64,000 bases of DNA, taken from NCBI RefSeq assembly GCF_015865035.1, contig NZ_JADZGI010000001.1, positions 2,480,001 through 2,544,000 on the forward strand, given 5' to 3'. Each line of letters starts with the position of its first letter. Positions within the stretch are counted from its first letter, which is position 1. The translations under genes were made by a program, and so were the position numbers. Under the pieces are notes generated by a model that was given only the letters and a program-made list of their open reading frames with translations, did not search any database and was not told where the DNA came from. Of this stretch, positions 24,835-32,719 are shown piece after piece. The DNA comes from Novosphingobium aureum. GTDB taxonomy: Bacteria; Pseudomonadota; Alphaproteobacteria; Sphingomonadales; Sphingomonadaceae.

Positions 24835-27800
24835 TCAGAACAGCTTGCGGAAGTCGAGCCCGATCACGCGCCCCTGCGGCTCGCGATAGGCGCGCTGGTA
24901 GGCAATCGGTATCTCGCCAGCATCGTCAGTCACCTTCTGGCGCTGGTCGAGCACATTGTCGACGGTGAGCGACAGGCGAGCGCCTTCGAGGAAGGGCACC
25001 TTGCGCACGAGGCTCTCATTGCGCCCGAGGTCCGCGAAGAAGCGCAGGTCGATCTTGAATGTACTACCGAAGCGCAAATCCGAACTACCCGGCAGGCCGG
25101 TCCCGTTGACCCGGCTCGGTGCCTCCCAGTCGGCCTTCATGCGCAGGCCATAGCCATCGTAGAAGAACCCGCCCTCGGCCTCGATCGCATGGCGCGGCAC
25201 ACCGCCGCTGGCGATGGCGTCGCCCGAAAGCTGGTCCAGCACCTCCGAACCGGGCGCGATGCGCACCTCGTCAGTGAAACGCCAGGTGTGGTAGAGCGAG
25301 AGGTTCCAGCGCCCGCCCGGAGGACCGCCGCGACCGAACGGCATGCCACCGCCGCTGCGCTGCCGGTTGCCACTGGCCTTTTCCTGCCCCGCTTCTCCCG
25401 AAGCCGCCTGTCCTCCCGAAGCCGGAGCAGCACAAATCCGCTCCTTCGCCTGTGCGAGCCTTACCGGATCGACCTTGCCGTCGGCACCCACCAGCCGCTC
25501 GCGCATACGCTCGGGCAAGGTGGCGGGGTCGATTTCGCGACCTTCGGTGCACAGCGTCTCGCGCAGCTTTGCAAAGCGCGCCGGATCAAATCCCGGCGGC
25601 GGCCCACCCGGCCCCGCAGACCCCGGCGCCGCGCCGTCCGCGGCACAGAAGCGCTGCTTCGCCCGCTCAAGCTTGGCGGGATCGATCTGTCCGTCCTCGC
25701 CCTTGAGGCGCTCGAGCATCGGCGCGGGCAGAGACGAGAGATCGGGTTGCTGACCCGGCTGGACAGGCGCGCACAGTGCGGCGCGCATCTTTTCCATGCG
25801 TGCAGGGTCGAAACCGCCGGAAGGGCCACCCGATGCTCCTCCGCTCCGGGCCGCACCATTCTCTTGCGCTGCGGGCGTACCCGGAGCGCGTGCGCTGCCT
25901 GAGCTCGCTGCGGCTTCGCGCGCCGCACGCGGGTCCGGCCCGATCCGGCCACCGACGTTGAAGCCCCACCGGATGCTCGAGCTGGCGATGCGATCGTAAG
26001 TGACCGCACGCTGGTCGAGCGCTACGAGGTTGCCGTAGGCGTCACGCTCGACCCGGTCGGGGAAAGCGGCCTCGATCGCCGGGGTCAGCATCGGGAAAGA
26101 CTGGGTCACGTCGCTGGAACGGTTCTTGAAGAATTCGACCAGCAGGTTCGAGCGATCGAGGATCGGCAGCTGCCAGTTCGCCGACAGCTTGATGTCGTGG
26201 CGCGTCTCCTTGCGCAGGTTGGGGTTGCCGCCACTCGTCACGTCCACCAGCGCCGTCGTCTGGTTGACGAAGTCATAGACAGAGACGTTGTAGCTGACGA
26301 TCTGGGGAGCGCCGAGCTGGGCGAGTGTCGGCGCCGCTTCCTCGACGATATAGCTTCCCTGAAACGAGAGCGTATCGGTCGGCGACCAGGTCAGCCCTGC
26401 GGTCCAGTTGGCGAGCGTGCCGAAATCGGAAAGCTCGTTGAGGCCACCGCTCAGGTTGAGCGAGAGGTCGCCGATCGCTCCGAGGAAATCCTCGTCGCGA
26501 CTGGTCAGAGGCAGGGCAAGATTGAGCCCGCCCGAGACATCCCCGCGCGAGAGCGTCACATCACCCACCGTCGAGCGCGTGTCCTCGCTCATCGTACGCG
26601 AATAATCGTAGCCCGCCTTGATCGTCAGGCTCGCATCGCCGCCGGGCATGCGAAACGGGGTGCCCGCCAGGGTCGCCATCGAAGTCCCTGCGAAGACCCG
26701 GTTGCGCGCCTGGTCGATGCCGGCGCTGGGAAGCACCGGCAAGGCACCGGCAATATCGAATTCACCGGCAGCTGCAGCGTCCTGCAAGTCCCCGTAGATG
26801 TCTGCGCCGCGACTGCGATCGTTGCGAGTATTGGTTTCGGTATAGCTGCCATCGCCGGTCGCGCTGAACTGCCAGTCGCCGAACTGCGTGTTGTAGCCCA
26901 GGCTTGCCTCGAAGGTATCGGTCTGGACACGGCTCGCGAGCGGGTCGTCGTACGTGCGAATTTCGCTGTTACCGCCTTGATCGGTAAGCGTGAAGGTATC
27001 TAGGCCGGATAGCGAATGCGTAACCGAACGGGTATAACCGCCGTTTACGGTGACCTGGCCATCCAACCCGCCTTCGCCCACGCCCTGGGTCATCGTGGCG
27101 GTCATCTCCAGTTCGGAGCTGCGGCTCGCGAGGCTGCGATAGCGCGTGGGATCTGGGTCGCCCGCGACGGTGGGATACTCGTCGTCCTCGCGGCGGATAT
27201 CGCGCTCGTCCTCGGTCAGCATCGACGTCTCGGTGAGCTTGGTCGAGAAATTGTAACGCCGTGGCCCGGCGATCTTGAAGATACCGCCTTCCAGCTCGTA
27301 GTTGTCGTAGCCGCCGCGCGTCGGGCGATTGTATTCACCCGCGCCCGTGACAGCCGCGAAGTTGTCCTTGAGGATCAGGTTGATGACCCGCAGGTCCGCC
27401 GAATAGCCAAAGCGCAGCGCAACTTCCTCAGGCAGGATTTCCATGCGCGCGATCGCCTCGGGGGGGATGCTGCGCATCTCGCGCCAGCTGGTGATCCGCT
27501 GGCCGTTGACGAGCATCACCGGTCGCCCGCTGCCGCGTCCCCGCCCACTGCCGGTCTGCGGCGAGATCGCCTCGATCAGCTCTGCGATAGAGGACGCGCC
27601 GTAGGCCGCGATGTCCTCTTCCTCGAACGTCATGATCGGCTGCTGGGGCACGTCGACGATGCCACGAAAGGCCGGCGCGGTGACGACGATCTCGTTTCCG
27701 ATGACCTCGACCGGATCATCGTCGTCGACGCGGATTCCGGGTTCGCTCTGCCCGGCCCCGGCTGCGCTGGAAACAGGCGCCGCGACGTCCTGCGCGGCCG

Positions 27801-27855
27801 CAAGGGCAGGCATCGAAACGCTGGTGGCCAGAACGATAAGGGTCGTCAAACGCAA
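24835..27855 (-). CDS. TonB-dependent receptor with Cys-repeat insert
   Basis: Outer-membrane receptor of 1006 residues. It has a signal peptide (about 1-20, ending PALAAA), then a plug domain with EIVVTAPAFRGIVDVPQQP and PVMLVNGQRITSWREMRSIP (about 55-165), and a C-terminal beta-barrel ending in Phe (IGLDFRKLF). The barrel is interrupted at about residues 655-835 by a Gly/Pro/Ala-rich segment carrying two copies of a Cys-containing module of about 55 residues (about 680-738 and 751-807), unusual for this family. The subfamily resembles the large carboxypeptidase-like receptors of sphingomonads; the ligand is unknown. A candidate promoter lies about 100 bp upstream. Confidence 0.85.
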   Translation of the reverse strand: MRLTTLIVLATSVSMPALAAAQDVAAPVSSAAGAGQSEPGIRVDDDDPVEVIGNEIVVTAPAFRGIVDVPQQPIMTFEEEDIAAYGASSIAELIEAISPQTGSGRGRGSGRPVMLVNGQRITSWREMRSIPPEAIARMEILPEEVALRFGYSADLRVINLILKDNFAAVTGAGEYNRPTRGGYDNYELEGGIFKIAGPRRYNFSTKLTETSMLTEDERDIRREDDEYPTVAGDPDPTRYRSLASRSSELEMTATMTQGVGEGGLDGQVTVNGGYTRSVTHSLSGLDTFTLTDQGGNSEIRTYDDPLASRVQTDTFEASLGYNTQFGDWQFSATGDGSYTETNTRNDRSRGADIYGDLQDAAAAGEFDIAGALPVLPSAGIDQARNRVFAGTSMATLAGTPFRMPGGDASLTIKAGYDYSRTMSEDTRSTVGDVTLSRGDVSGGLNLALPLTSRDEDFLGAIGDLSLNLSGGLNELSDFGTLANWTAGLTWSPTDTLSFQGSYIVEEAAPTLAQLGAPQIVSYNVSVYDFVNQTTALVDVTSGGNPNLRKETRHDIKLSANWQLPILDRSNLLVEFFKNRSSDVTQSFPMLTPAIEAAFPDRVERDAYGNLVALDQRAVTYDRIASSSIRWGFNVGGRIGPDPRAAREAAASSGSARAPGTPAAQENGAARSGGASGGPSGGFDPARMEKMRAALCAPVQPGQQPDLSSLPAPMLERLKGEDGQIDPAKLERAKQRFCAADGAAPGSAGPGGPPPGFDPARFAKLRETLCTEGREIDPATLPERMRERLVGADGKVDPVRLAQAKERICAAPASGGQAASGEAGQEKASGNRQRSGGGMPFGRGGPPGGRWNLSLYHTWRFTDEVRIAPGSEVLDQLSGDAIASGGVPRHAIEAEGGFFYDGYGLRMKADWEAPSRVNGTGLPGSSDLRFGSTFKIDLRFFADLGRNESLVRKVPFLEGARLSLTVDNVLDQRQKVTDDAGEIPIAYQRAYREPQGRVIGLDFRKLF
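25430..25820 (-). repeat. two-copy internal repeat coding for Cys modules
   Basis: Within the TonB receptor gene, two stretches encode related modules. Copy 1 begins GFDPARMEKMRAALC and ends GEDGQIDPAKLERAKQRFC; copy 2 begins GFDPARFAKLRETLC and ends GADGKVDPVRLAQAKERIC. Each has a helix ending in Cys, a short Pro/Leu linker, and a DG-x-[IV]-D-P loop like half an EF-hand, followed by a second helix ending in Cys. The copies are separated by a Gly/Pro-rich linker of about 15 residues. Boundaries are approximate. Confidence 0.7.
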
Positions 27856-28212
27856 GCTAGGATCTCCGCCAAGAAAAGGGATGCCGCAATAAACGGTCGG
27901 CTCGACTTTCGTGCTGTTGCCGGACGAGGCCCCGGATCAGCAAGTCGCACTGCGTATTATTTTGTCGCAGGACCCTGCCAACTCGGATAAACCCCGCCGT
28001 CGGCAAAGGCTCCCGGCCCTTAGCGCTCCTGCCCGGTTTTTCCCCGCCGCACCCGGCGCTGGCCTTTTGAAGCAGCGCTCGATATGGCGCGCGAAGTCAG
28101 TTTCGTAGAAGCACGGGTTTGATCGCCGATTAGGCGCCTTTCGTACTAGTGTCTTTCGCCACCAGCGAAGGACGCCGCACATACCATTCCAATCCAGCAC
28201 GCAGGTCCCGCG
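27856..28212. other. 357-bp divergent spacer between receptor gene and maf
   Basis: No gene was found. It should hold promoters for both flanking genes. The best candidate is for the receptor (27954-27981, minus strand). Near maf there is a small inverted repeat, TTCGC-N5-GCGAA, about 45 bp before the maf start. infA, which often precedes maf in related genomes, is absent here. Confidence 0.4.
27954..27981 (-). promoter_or_regulatory. candidate sigma-70-type promoter of the TonB receptor gene
   Basis: Read on the minus strand: TTGGCA (27981-27976), a 16-bp spacer, then TAATAC (27959-27954). This gives a leader of about 90 bp before the receptor ATG at 27855. Both boxes resemble the housekeeping consensus; not tested. 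Confidence 0.4.
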
Positions 28213-28818
28213 TTGACGCAGCTCTCCACCACCCCAGCACCGCGCCTGCTGCTCGCCTCGGCGAGCCCGCGTCGGCGCGAACTCATCACCCGGCTCGGTC
28301 TCGAGCCTGACCTGACGCTCGCCGCCGACATCGACGAGAGCGCGGCGGACCGCGAGCTCCCGCGCGCCTACGCCCGGCGCATGGCGCGCGAGAAGGCACT
28401 GGCACTGCGCGAGGACGAGGCCGCCCGCGGCATGCACATCCTTGGCGGCGACACCGTCGTCTCGTGCGGCCATCGCATCCTGCCCAAGGCCGAGGACGAA
28501 GCGACCGCACGGCTCTGCCTGGCCCTGCTCTCCGGTCGTCGCCACCGGGTGCTTTCCGCCATCGCGCTGGCAGCTCCAGACGGATCGCTGCGTGAACGCC
28601 TTGCCGAGACCGTAGTACGCTTCAAGCCGCTCTCGGCCGAAGAGATCGATGGCTACATCGCGGGCGGCGAATGGCACGGCAAGGCCGGTGGCTACGCCAT
28701 CCAGGGCAGCGCCGAGGGGCTGATCGCCTGGATCTCGGGCAGCCACAGCGCCGTGGTCGGCCTGCCCCTGTTCGAGACCCGCGCGCTGCTTCGCGCCGCC
28801 GGTTTCGCGATCTCCTGA
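28213..28818 (+). CDS. Maf-like nucleoside triphosphate pyrophosphatase
   Basis: The 201-residue Maf/Ham1-like protein probably hydrolyses non-canonical or modified nucleoside triphosphates. The signature LLASASPRRREL (about 13-24), the central GGDTVVSCG and the C-terminal EWHGKAGGYAIQGSAEGLI are intact. The likely start is a TTG at 28213, immediately before the family N-terminus; there is no closer ATG. It is followed 10 bp later by the RNase E/G gene and then yacG, an order conserved in alphaproteobacteria. Confidence 0.92.
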   Translation: MTQLSTTPAPRLLLASASPRRRELITRLGLEPDLTLAADIDESAADRELPRAYARRMAREKALALREDEAARGMHILGGDTVVSCGHRILPKAEDEATARLCLALLSGRRHRVLSAIALAAPDGSLRERLAETVVRFKPLSAEEIDGYIAGGEWHGKAGGYAIQGSAEGLIAWISGSHSAVVGLPLFETRALLRAAGFAIS

Positions 28819-28828
28819 GGACCGCGTC

Positions 28829-29803
28829 ATGGCACAGTGGCTGGTCGAGGAAGGTATCGGCGAACATCGCGCCATCCTCGTCGAGGCAGGTCAGGTCCTC
28901 GCCGCGAAGCTCCATTGGCCCGGTGCGCTCGCTCTGGGCGAGATCGCAGATGCCACGCTCGTCGCGCGCCGCGCCGGATCGCGCCGGGGGACAGCCCGCT
29001 TCGCATCGGGCGAGGAAGCCCTCGTCAATGCACTCCCGCCCTCGGCCAGCGAAGGAGCGCCCATCCGTCTCGAGGTGACCCGCGCGGCGATGGCCGAACA
29101 GGGCCGCTTCAAGCGCGCGCAGGCCCGCCCCTGCGACCGCCCGGCCCGCCCTGCCCCGCCGCTCGTCGAACGGCTCGCTGGCAGCGGGGCGAGCGCGTGC
29201 ATCGTCACCCGCTTTCCCGACGATCCCTGGCCTGCGATCATCGCCGATGCGCTCGATGGCACGATCGCCTTCGAGAACGGCGAAATCCTCGTCAGCCCGA
29301 CCCCGGCAATGACCCTGATCGACGTAGACGGGACGCTCGCTCCGGGCGCGCTCGCGCTCGCGGCCATTCCCGCCATCGCCGATGCCATCGCGCAGTTCGA
29401 CCTTGCCGGCTCGATCGGCATCGACTTCCCCTCGCTCGAGCGCAAGGAGGAGCGCCGCCGCGTCGACGAGGCCTTGGCGGCAGCGCTTGATCACTGGCCG
29501 CACCAGTCGACCGCGATGAACGGCTTCGGCTTCGTGCAGCTGGTCGCGCGCAGCGAGGGTCCCTCGATCCTCCAGCGCGTGCGTACCCGCCCACGCGCGG
29601 CAGCAGCGCGCCTGCTGCTGCGCCGCGCCGAACAGGTAACCGAACCCGGCGTCTTGCTGCTCAGCGCGCATCCGGCGGTACGCGCCGAAGTAGGGACCGA
29701 GTGGGAGGCCGAGCTTGCCCGCCGGACCGGGCGCACCCTGCGCTGGAATTGCGATCCAGGCCTTGCGATCCACGCCGGATTCGCGCAGGCGGTCTCGTCA
29801 TGA
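28829..29803 (+). CDS. compact ribonuclease E/G family protein
   Basis: The 324-residue protein matches the RNase E/G catalytic domain but is much shorter than E. coli RNase G (about 490). The two catalytic aspartates are seen in TLIDVDGTL (Asp165) and IGIDFPSLERKEERRR (Asp199). The N-terminal part is reduced, so a full S1 RNA-binding domain is doubtful, and the CPxC zinc-link of RNase E/G is absent. It could still process rRNA or mRNA. The TGA overlaps the yacG ATG (ATGA), so the two are coupled; YacG itself carries a CPxC zinc motif. Confidence 0.82.
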   Translation: MAQWLVEEGIGEHRAILVEAGQVLAAKLHWPGALALGEIADATLVARRAGSRRGTARFASGEEALVNALPPSASEGAPIRLEVTRAAMAEQGRFKRAQARPCDRPARPAPPLVERLAGSGASACIVTRFPDDPWPAIIADALDGTIAFENGEILVSPTPAMTLIDVDGTLAPGALALAAIPAIADAIAQFDLAGSIGIDFPSLERKEERRRVDEALAAALDHWPHQSTAMNGFGFVQLVARSEGPSILQRVRTRPRAAAARLLLRRAEQVTEPGVLLLSAHPAVRAEVGTEWEAELARRTGRTLRWNCDPGLAIHAGFAQAVSS

Positions 29804-29991
29804 CCAGTCCCGAACGCAAGTGCCCGATCTGCGGCAAGCCGCGCCAGGCCGACCACGCCCCCTTCTGCTCCAAGCGCTGCCGCGACCGCGACCTCGTCCA
29901 GTGGCTCGCCGACGGCTATGCCCTGGCCGGCCCGCCCGACTTCTCCGCGCGCCTCGAACAGGACCTTTCGAACAATCCACAGGACGATTGA
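29800..29991 (+). CDS. yacG: DNA gyrase inhibitor YacG
   Basis: A 63-residue zinc protein. The zinc ligands are the four cysteines in CPICGKPRQADHAPFCSKRC (about 7-26), followed by DLVQWLADGYALAGPP, the family signature. E. coli YacG binds GyrB and inhibits gyrase; an equivalent role is assumed. The ATG at 29800 overlaps the preceding stop. The open frame begins further upstream, but only this start fits the family. Confidence 0.93.
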   Translation: MTSPERKCPICGKPRQADHAPFCSKRCRDRDLVQWLADGYALAGPPDFSARLEQDLSNNPQDD

Positions 29992-30091
29992 ATATTTGTC
30001 GCGATTTTAGGGTTGCAAAGCCCCGCGCGCTTCGCCATAGGCCCGCAACCAGCTGATCGGCGGTGACCTTCGGGACCTCGATCAGGGCGAT

Positions 30092-30167
30092 GCCCGGGTA
30101 GCTCAGTTGGTAGAGCACATGACTGAAAATCATGGTGTCGGCGGTTCGATTCCGTCCCCGGGCACCA
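30092..30167 (+). tRNA. tRNA-Phe (anticodon GAA)
   Basis: A complete 76-nt cloverleaf: acceptor GCCCGGG (30092-30098) pairs with CCCGGGC near the 3' end; the D arm contains GCTCAGTTGGTAGAGC; the anticodon stem CATGA/TCATG encloses the loop CTGAAAA with GAA; the T arm contains TTCGATT. The CCA end is encoded (30165-30167). The short hairpin that follows starts at the CCA and probably ends transcription. Confidence 0.97.
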
Positions 30168-30183
30168 CTCCTCTACGGAGTGG
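30165..30183 (+). terminator. hairpin at the 3' end of tRNA-Phe
   Basis: CCACTCC (30165-30171) pairs perfectly with GGAGTGG (30177-30183) around TCTAC. It includes the encoded CCA. TTG follows; a plausible terminator and processing signal. Confidence 0.55.
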
Positions 30184-30430
30184 TTGCAAGCCTTCACAGA
30201 CATTCGGATAATCAGCCTGACCGGCATTGCGGCACAGAGGCCGGCCGTTCGTGAGCCCGCCCGTCTTGCGCAAGCGGATGCCAGCGACTCGGCGAAGTGT
30301 TCACTCCTGATCACTCAGAGCAGCGTCGCCAAGTTAAAATCCCGCATAATCACTTCCATATGAAAAAGCGCGTGCAATACTATTTGCAATCGCTGAGTAT
30401 CGCCTCACTGCAACTGCAGGAGCACGAAAT

Positions 30431-32173
30431 ATGGCATCCGGCATTACTCTCGAAACCACCGAGACCGACCAAGACCTGTTCGGAACCAACGACGAAGACA
30501 CTCTTACCGCCAATCATACAGGCGCGCGTCTTTTCGGCGGCAATGGCAATGACTTGCTCCAGACAAACTTCGGCGGCTTCACCGCTGCCGACCTGGCCTT
30601 CTTCGGCGAAGCCGATGACGACCGGCTGATCGCCCGGCCCGGCGTTACCGAAATGGCCCGCCTCTTCCTTGATGGCGGTTCAGGTGACGACACCATCGAG
30701 GCGGAACCCTATTTCGTCTTCGACGGCAGCACTTTCGCCGGCACGCTCGAGAACATCGTCCACGGTGGTTATGGCGACGACGTCATCACGGCCAGCGCCG
30801 ATCTCGACGAGTACGATGGCACCGCCAGCAACGTCATCGCAGGCGATAGCGGTGCCGACACCATCGAGGTCTTCGCGTCGACCAGCTTCTACGGTTTCGG
30901 TAGCGAAGCCTTCAACGTGGTCGAGGGCGGCTCGGGCCACGACCTGATCAGGGCCAGGGTCGAAGGCATCAGCAACGGCGGCGACGAAGTGGCGAACACG
31001 ATCACCGGCGGGCTCGGCAACGACGACATCGAGGCCGGTGCCTACGTGACCAGCAACGCCAGTACGCAATACGTCGAGCAGGACCTGACCGGAGGTGCGG
31101 GAAGCGACAGGCTGGTCGGTTGGCTCGAAGCGGGCGATGACGGCTCAGCCGAGGCGACGCTGACCATCGACGGGGGTTCGGGCCACGATACGATCGAGGC
31201 GACCAGTGCGCTCGGCGGCGACTACTTCTCTTTCCACGAGATCGTCCATGCCCTCAATGGTGGTTCGGGGCGCGATACCATCGCCTCGTCCATCACCAGC
31301 ACCGCTGCCGGGTCCTACCTCGTCACCGCGGCGGGTGGATCGGGCAGCGACGCCCTGACCTCGCTCATTGAACTCACGCCCGAGGAAGGGACCGGCGGCG
31401 AACCGGCCCACAATGTCCTGTCAGGCGACCTTGGTGCCGACACGATCCTCGCCTCGATAACGCTCGCCCCCGGCTGGTCGCTCGACGACAGCGACCTGCT
31501 CAACCAAATCGACGGTGGCCAGGGCAGCGACCTGCTCGAGGCGCAGCTCATTCTCGACCTTGATGGCGTCGAGCAGTGGGCGGACAGCTTCGATGTCGGC
31601 GAGAACGTGATCCATGGCGGTACCGGCAACGATACGCTCATCGGCAGGGTGCTGATCGAAGGCGGCGAAGACGGCGTGAGCTTCGCTGCGTCGAGTTCCC
31701 TGTACGGCGGGGCCGGTCAGGATACCCTCACCGTGATCGGCGGGACCGGAAACCTGCTCGACGGCGGCGCGCGCAACGATGTCCTCCTTGGCGGCGATGG
31801 CGCTGACAGGCTGATCGGCGGCAGCGGGGCGGACCGGCTCACCGGCGGCCTCGGCGAGGATACCTTCGTATTCGACGTGCTCGAACAGACCTATCGTCGC
31901 GACCGGGTGATGGATTTCGAGAGCGGCGTGGACACGATAGAACTCGCCACCGCCGCCTTCGCGGCACTGGCGGACCTGGGCACGGGAGCGCTGGATTCCG
32001 GAGAACTGAGCTATGGCAAAAACGCCGAAACGCCCGATCAGCACCTGTTCTACGACCAGACGACCGGCGTGCTTTATTACGATGCCGACGGCTCGGGCAG
32101 CACGGACAAAGTCCAGATCGCGATCTTCGACGATCTCGCCACGATCGAGGCGAGCGACATCTACCTCGTGTGA
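30431..32173 (+). CDS. RTX-type calcium-binding repeat protein
   Basis: A 580-residue acidic protein (rich in Asp, Gly, Thr, Glu) built almost wholly from GGxGxDxI-type calcium-binding repeats spread about every 50-60 residues (for example GGSGHDTIEA, GGLGNDDIEA, GGAGSDRLVG, GGTGNDTLIG). A denser cluster is at about 440-480 (LLGGDGADRLIGGSGADRLT). The C-terminal region DTFVFDVLEQ with VMDFESGVDTIEL resembles the terminal domain of proteins exported by type I secretion, with the C-terminus as signal. There is no enzymatic domain and no N-terminal signal peptide. GGAG lies eight bases before the ATG. No secretion genes are nearby. It may be an adhesin or surface-layer protein. Confidence 0.85.
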   Translation: MASGITLETTETDQDLFGTNDEDTLTANHTGARLFGGNGNDLLQTNFGGFTAADLAFFGEADDDRLIARPGVTEMARLFLDGGSGDDTIEAEPYFVFDGSTFAGTLENIVHGGYGDDVITASADLDEYDGTASNVIAGDSGADTIEVFASTSFYGFGSEAFNVVEGGSGHDLIRARVEGISNGGDEVANTITGGLGNDDIEAGAYVTSNASTQYVEQDLTGGAGSDRLVGWLEAGDDGSAEATLTIDGGSGHDTIEATSALGGDYFSFHEIVHALNGGSGRDTIASSITSTAAGSYLVTAAGGSGSDALTSLIELTPEEGTGGEPAHNVLSGDLGADTILASITLAPGWSLDDSDLLNQIDGGQGSDLLEAQLILDLDGVEQWADSFDVGENVIHGGTGNDTLIGRVLIEGGEDGVSFAASSSLYGGAGQDTLTVIGGTGNLLDGGARNDVLLGGDGADRLIGGSGADRLTGGLGEDTFVFDVLEQTYRRDRVMDFESGVDTIELATAAFAALADLGTGALDSGELSYGKNAETPDQHLFYDQTTGVLYYDADGSGSTDKVQIAIFDDLATIEASDIYLV

Positions 32174-32177
32174 TACC

Positions 32178-32714
32178 TCAGGTGCCCGAACTCCAGTCGC
32201 GCAGCTGGCTGAAATCGGCGCCCGATCGTGCGCCGAGATGCAACAGTGGCATGTCGGCCATGAAGCCGTCCGAGACCTTGTCCTTGCGCCCCCAGTCGAT
32301 CAGCTCGCGCCGCCGGGTGATCGCCCAGCGTCCGTCGCGGCAGGCATATTCGTCTATGTAGCGTCCGGCCATGAACAGGTCGTATCGCTGGTCATCCTCG
32401 ACCAGCCGGTGCCAAGCAAAGAAGTAGATTTCGCCATGCGCGCGGTCGCCCTCGACGGTGATGTCGGTCTGGCCGATGAGGTGCTGGCTGCCCTCCATCT
32501 GCGCGAGAAAGCCTTGCGCGAAGTCGGTGAACTCTTCCCGCGTGCCGCGCAGCAAGCCGCAGTCGACGTCGGCATCCTCGTGGAAGGCGCTGAGCTGCAA
32601 CTCCCGGTCCAGCCGGTCCTGTCCGCGCATATAGGCGCTGATCGCACGAACGATGTCGCGCCGCGCGGTGAGATCGTGAATTTCGGCCTCGAGCTGTTCG
32701 ATGCTTCGCGTCAT
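32178..32714 (-). CDS. SnoaL-like (NTF2-fold) protein
   Basis: The 178-residue protein is of the SnoaL_4/nuclear-transport-factor-2-like family. LTARRDIVRAISAYMRGQDR (first helix), the strand region FHEDADVDCGLLRGTREEF and the C-terminal WAITRRRELIDWGRKD are typical. Members are dehydratases, isomerases, dehydrochlorinases or small subunits of ring-hydroxylating oxygenases. The ATG at 32714 lies 5 bp after the stop of the double-domain SnoaL gene. It is the last gene of the Rieske operon, convergent with the RTX gene (4-bp gap). Confidence 0.85.
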   Translation of the reverse strand: MTRSIEQLEAEIHDLTARRDIVRAISAYMRGQDRLDRELQLSAFHEDADVDCGLLRGTREEFTDFAQGFLAQMEGSQHLIGQTDITVEGDRAHGEIYFFAWHRLVEDDQRYDLFMAGRYIDEYACRDGRWAITRRRELIDWGRKDKVSDGFMADMPLLHLGARSGADFSQLRDWSSGT

Positions 32715-32719
32715 CGCCC

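Noticed and set aside
30092..32173. Integrated genomic island using tRNA-Phe as attachment site
   Set aside because: No integrase and no second copy of the tRNA 3' end were found in the window; kept only as a possibility for the RTX gene.
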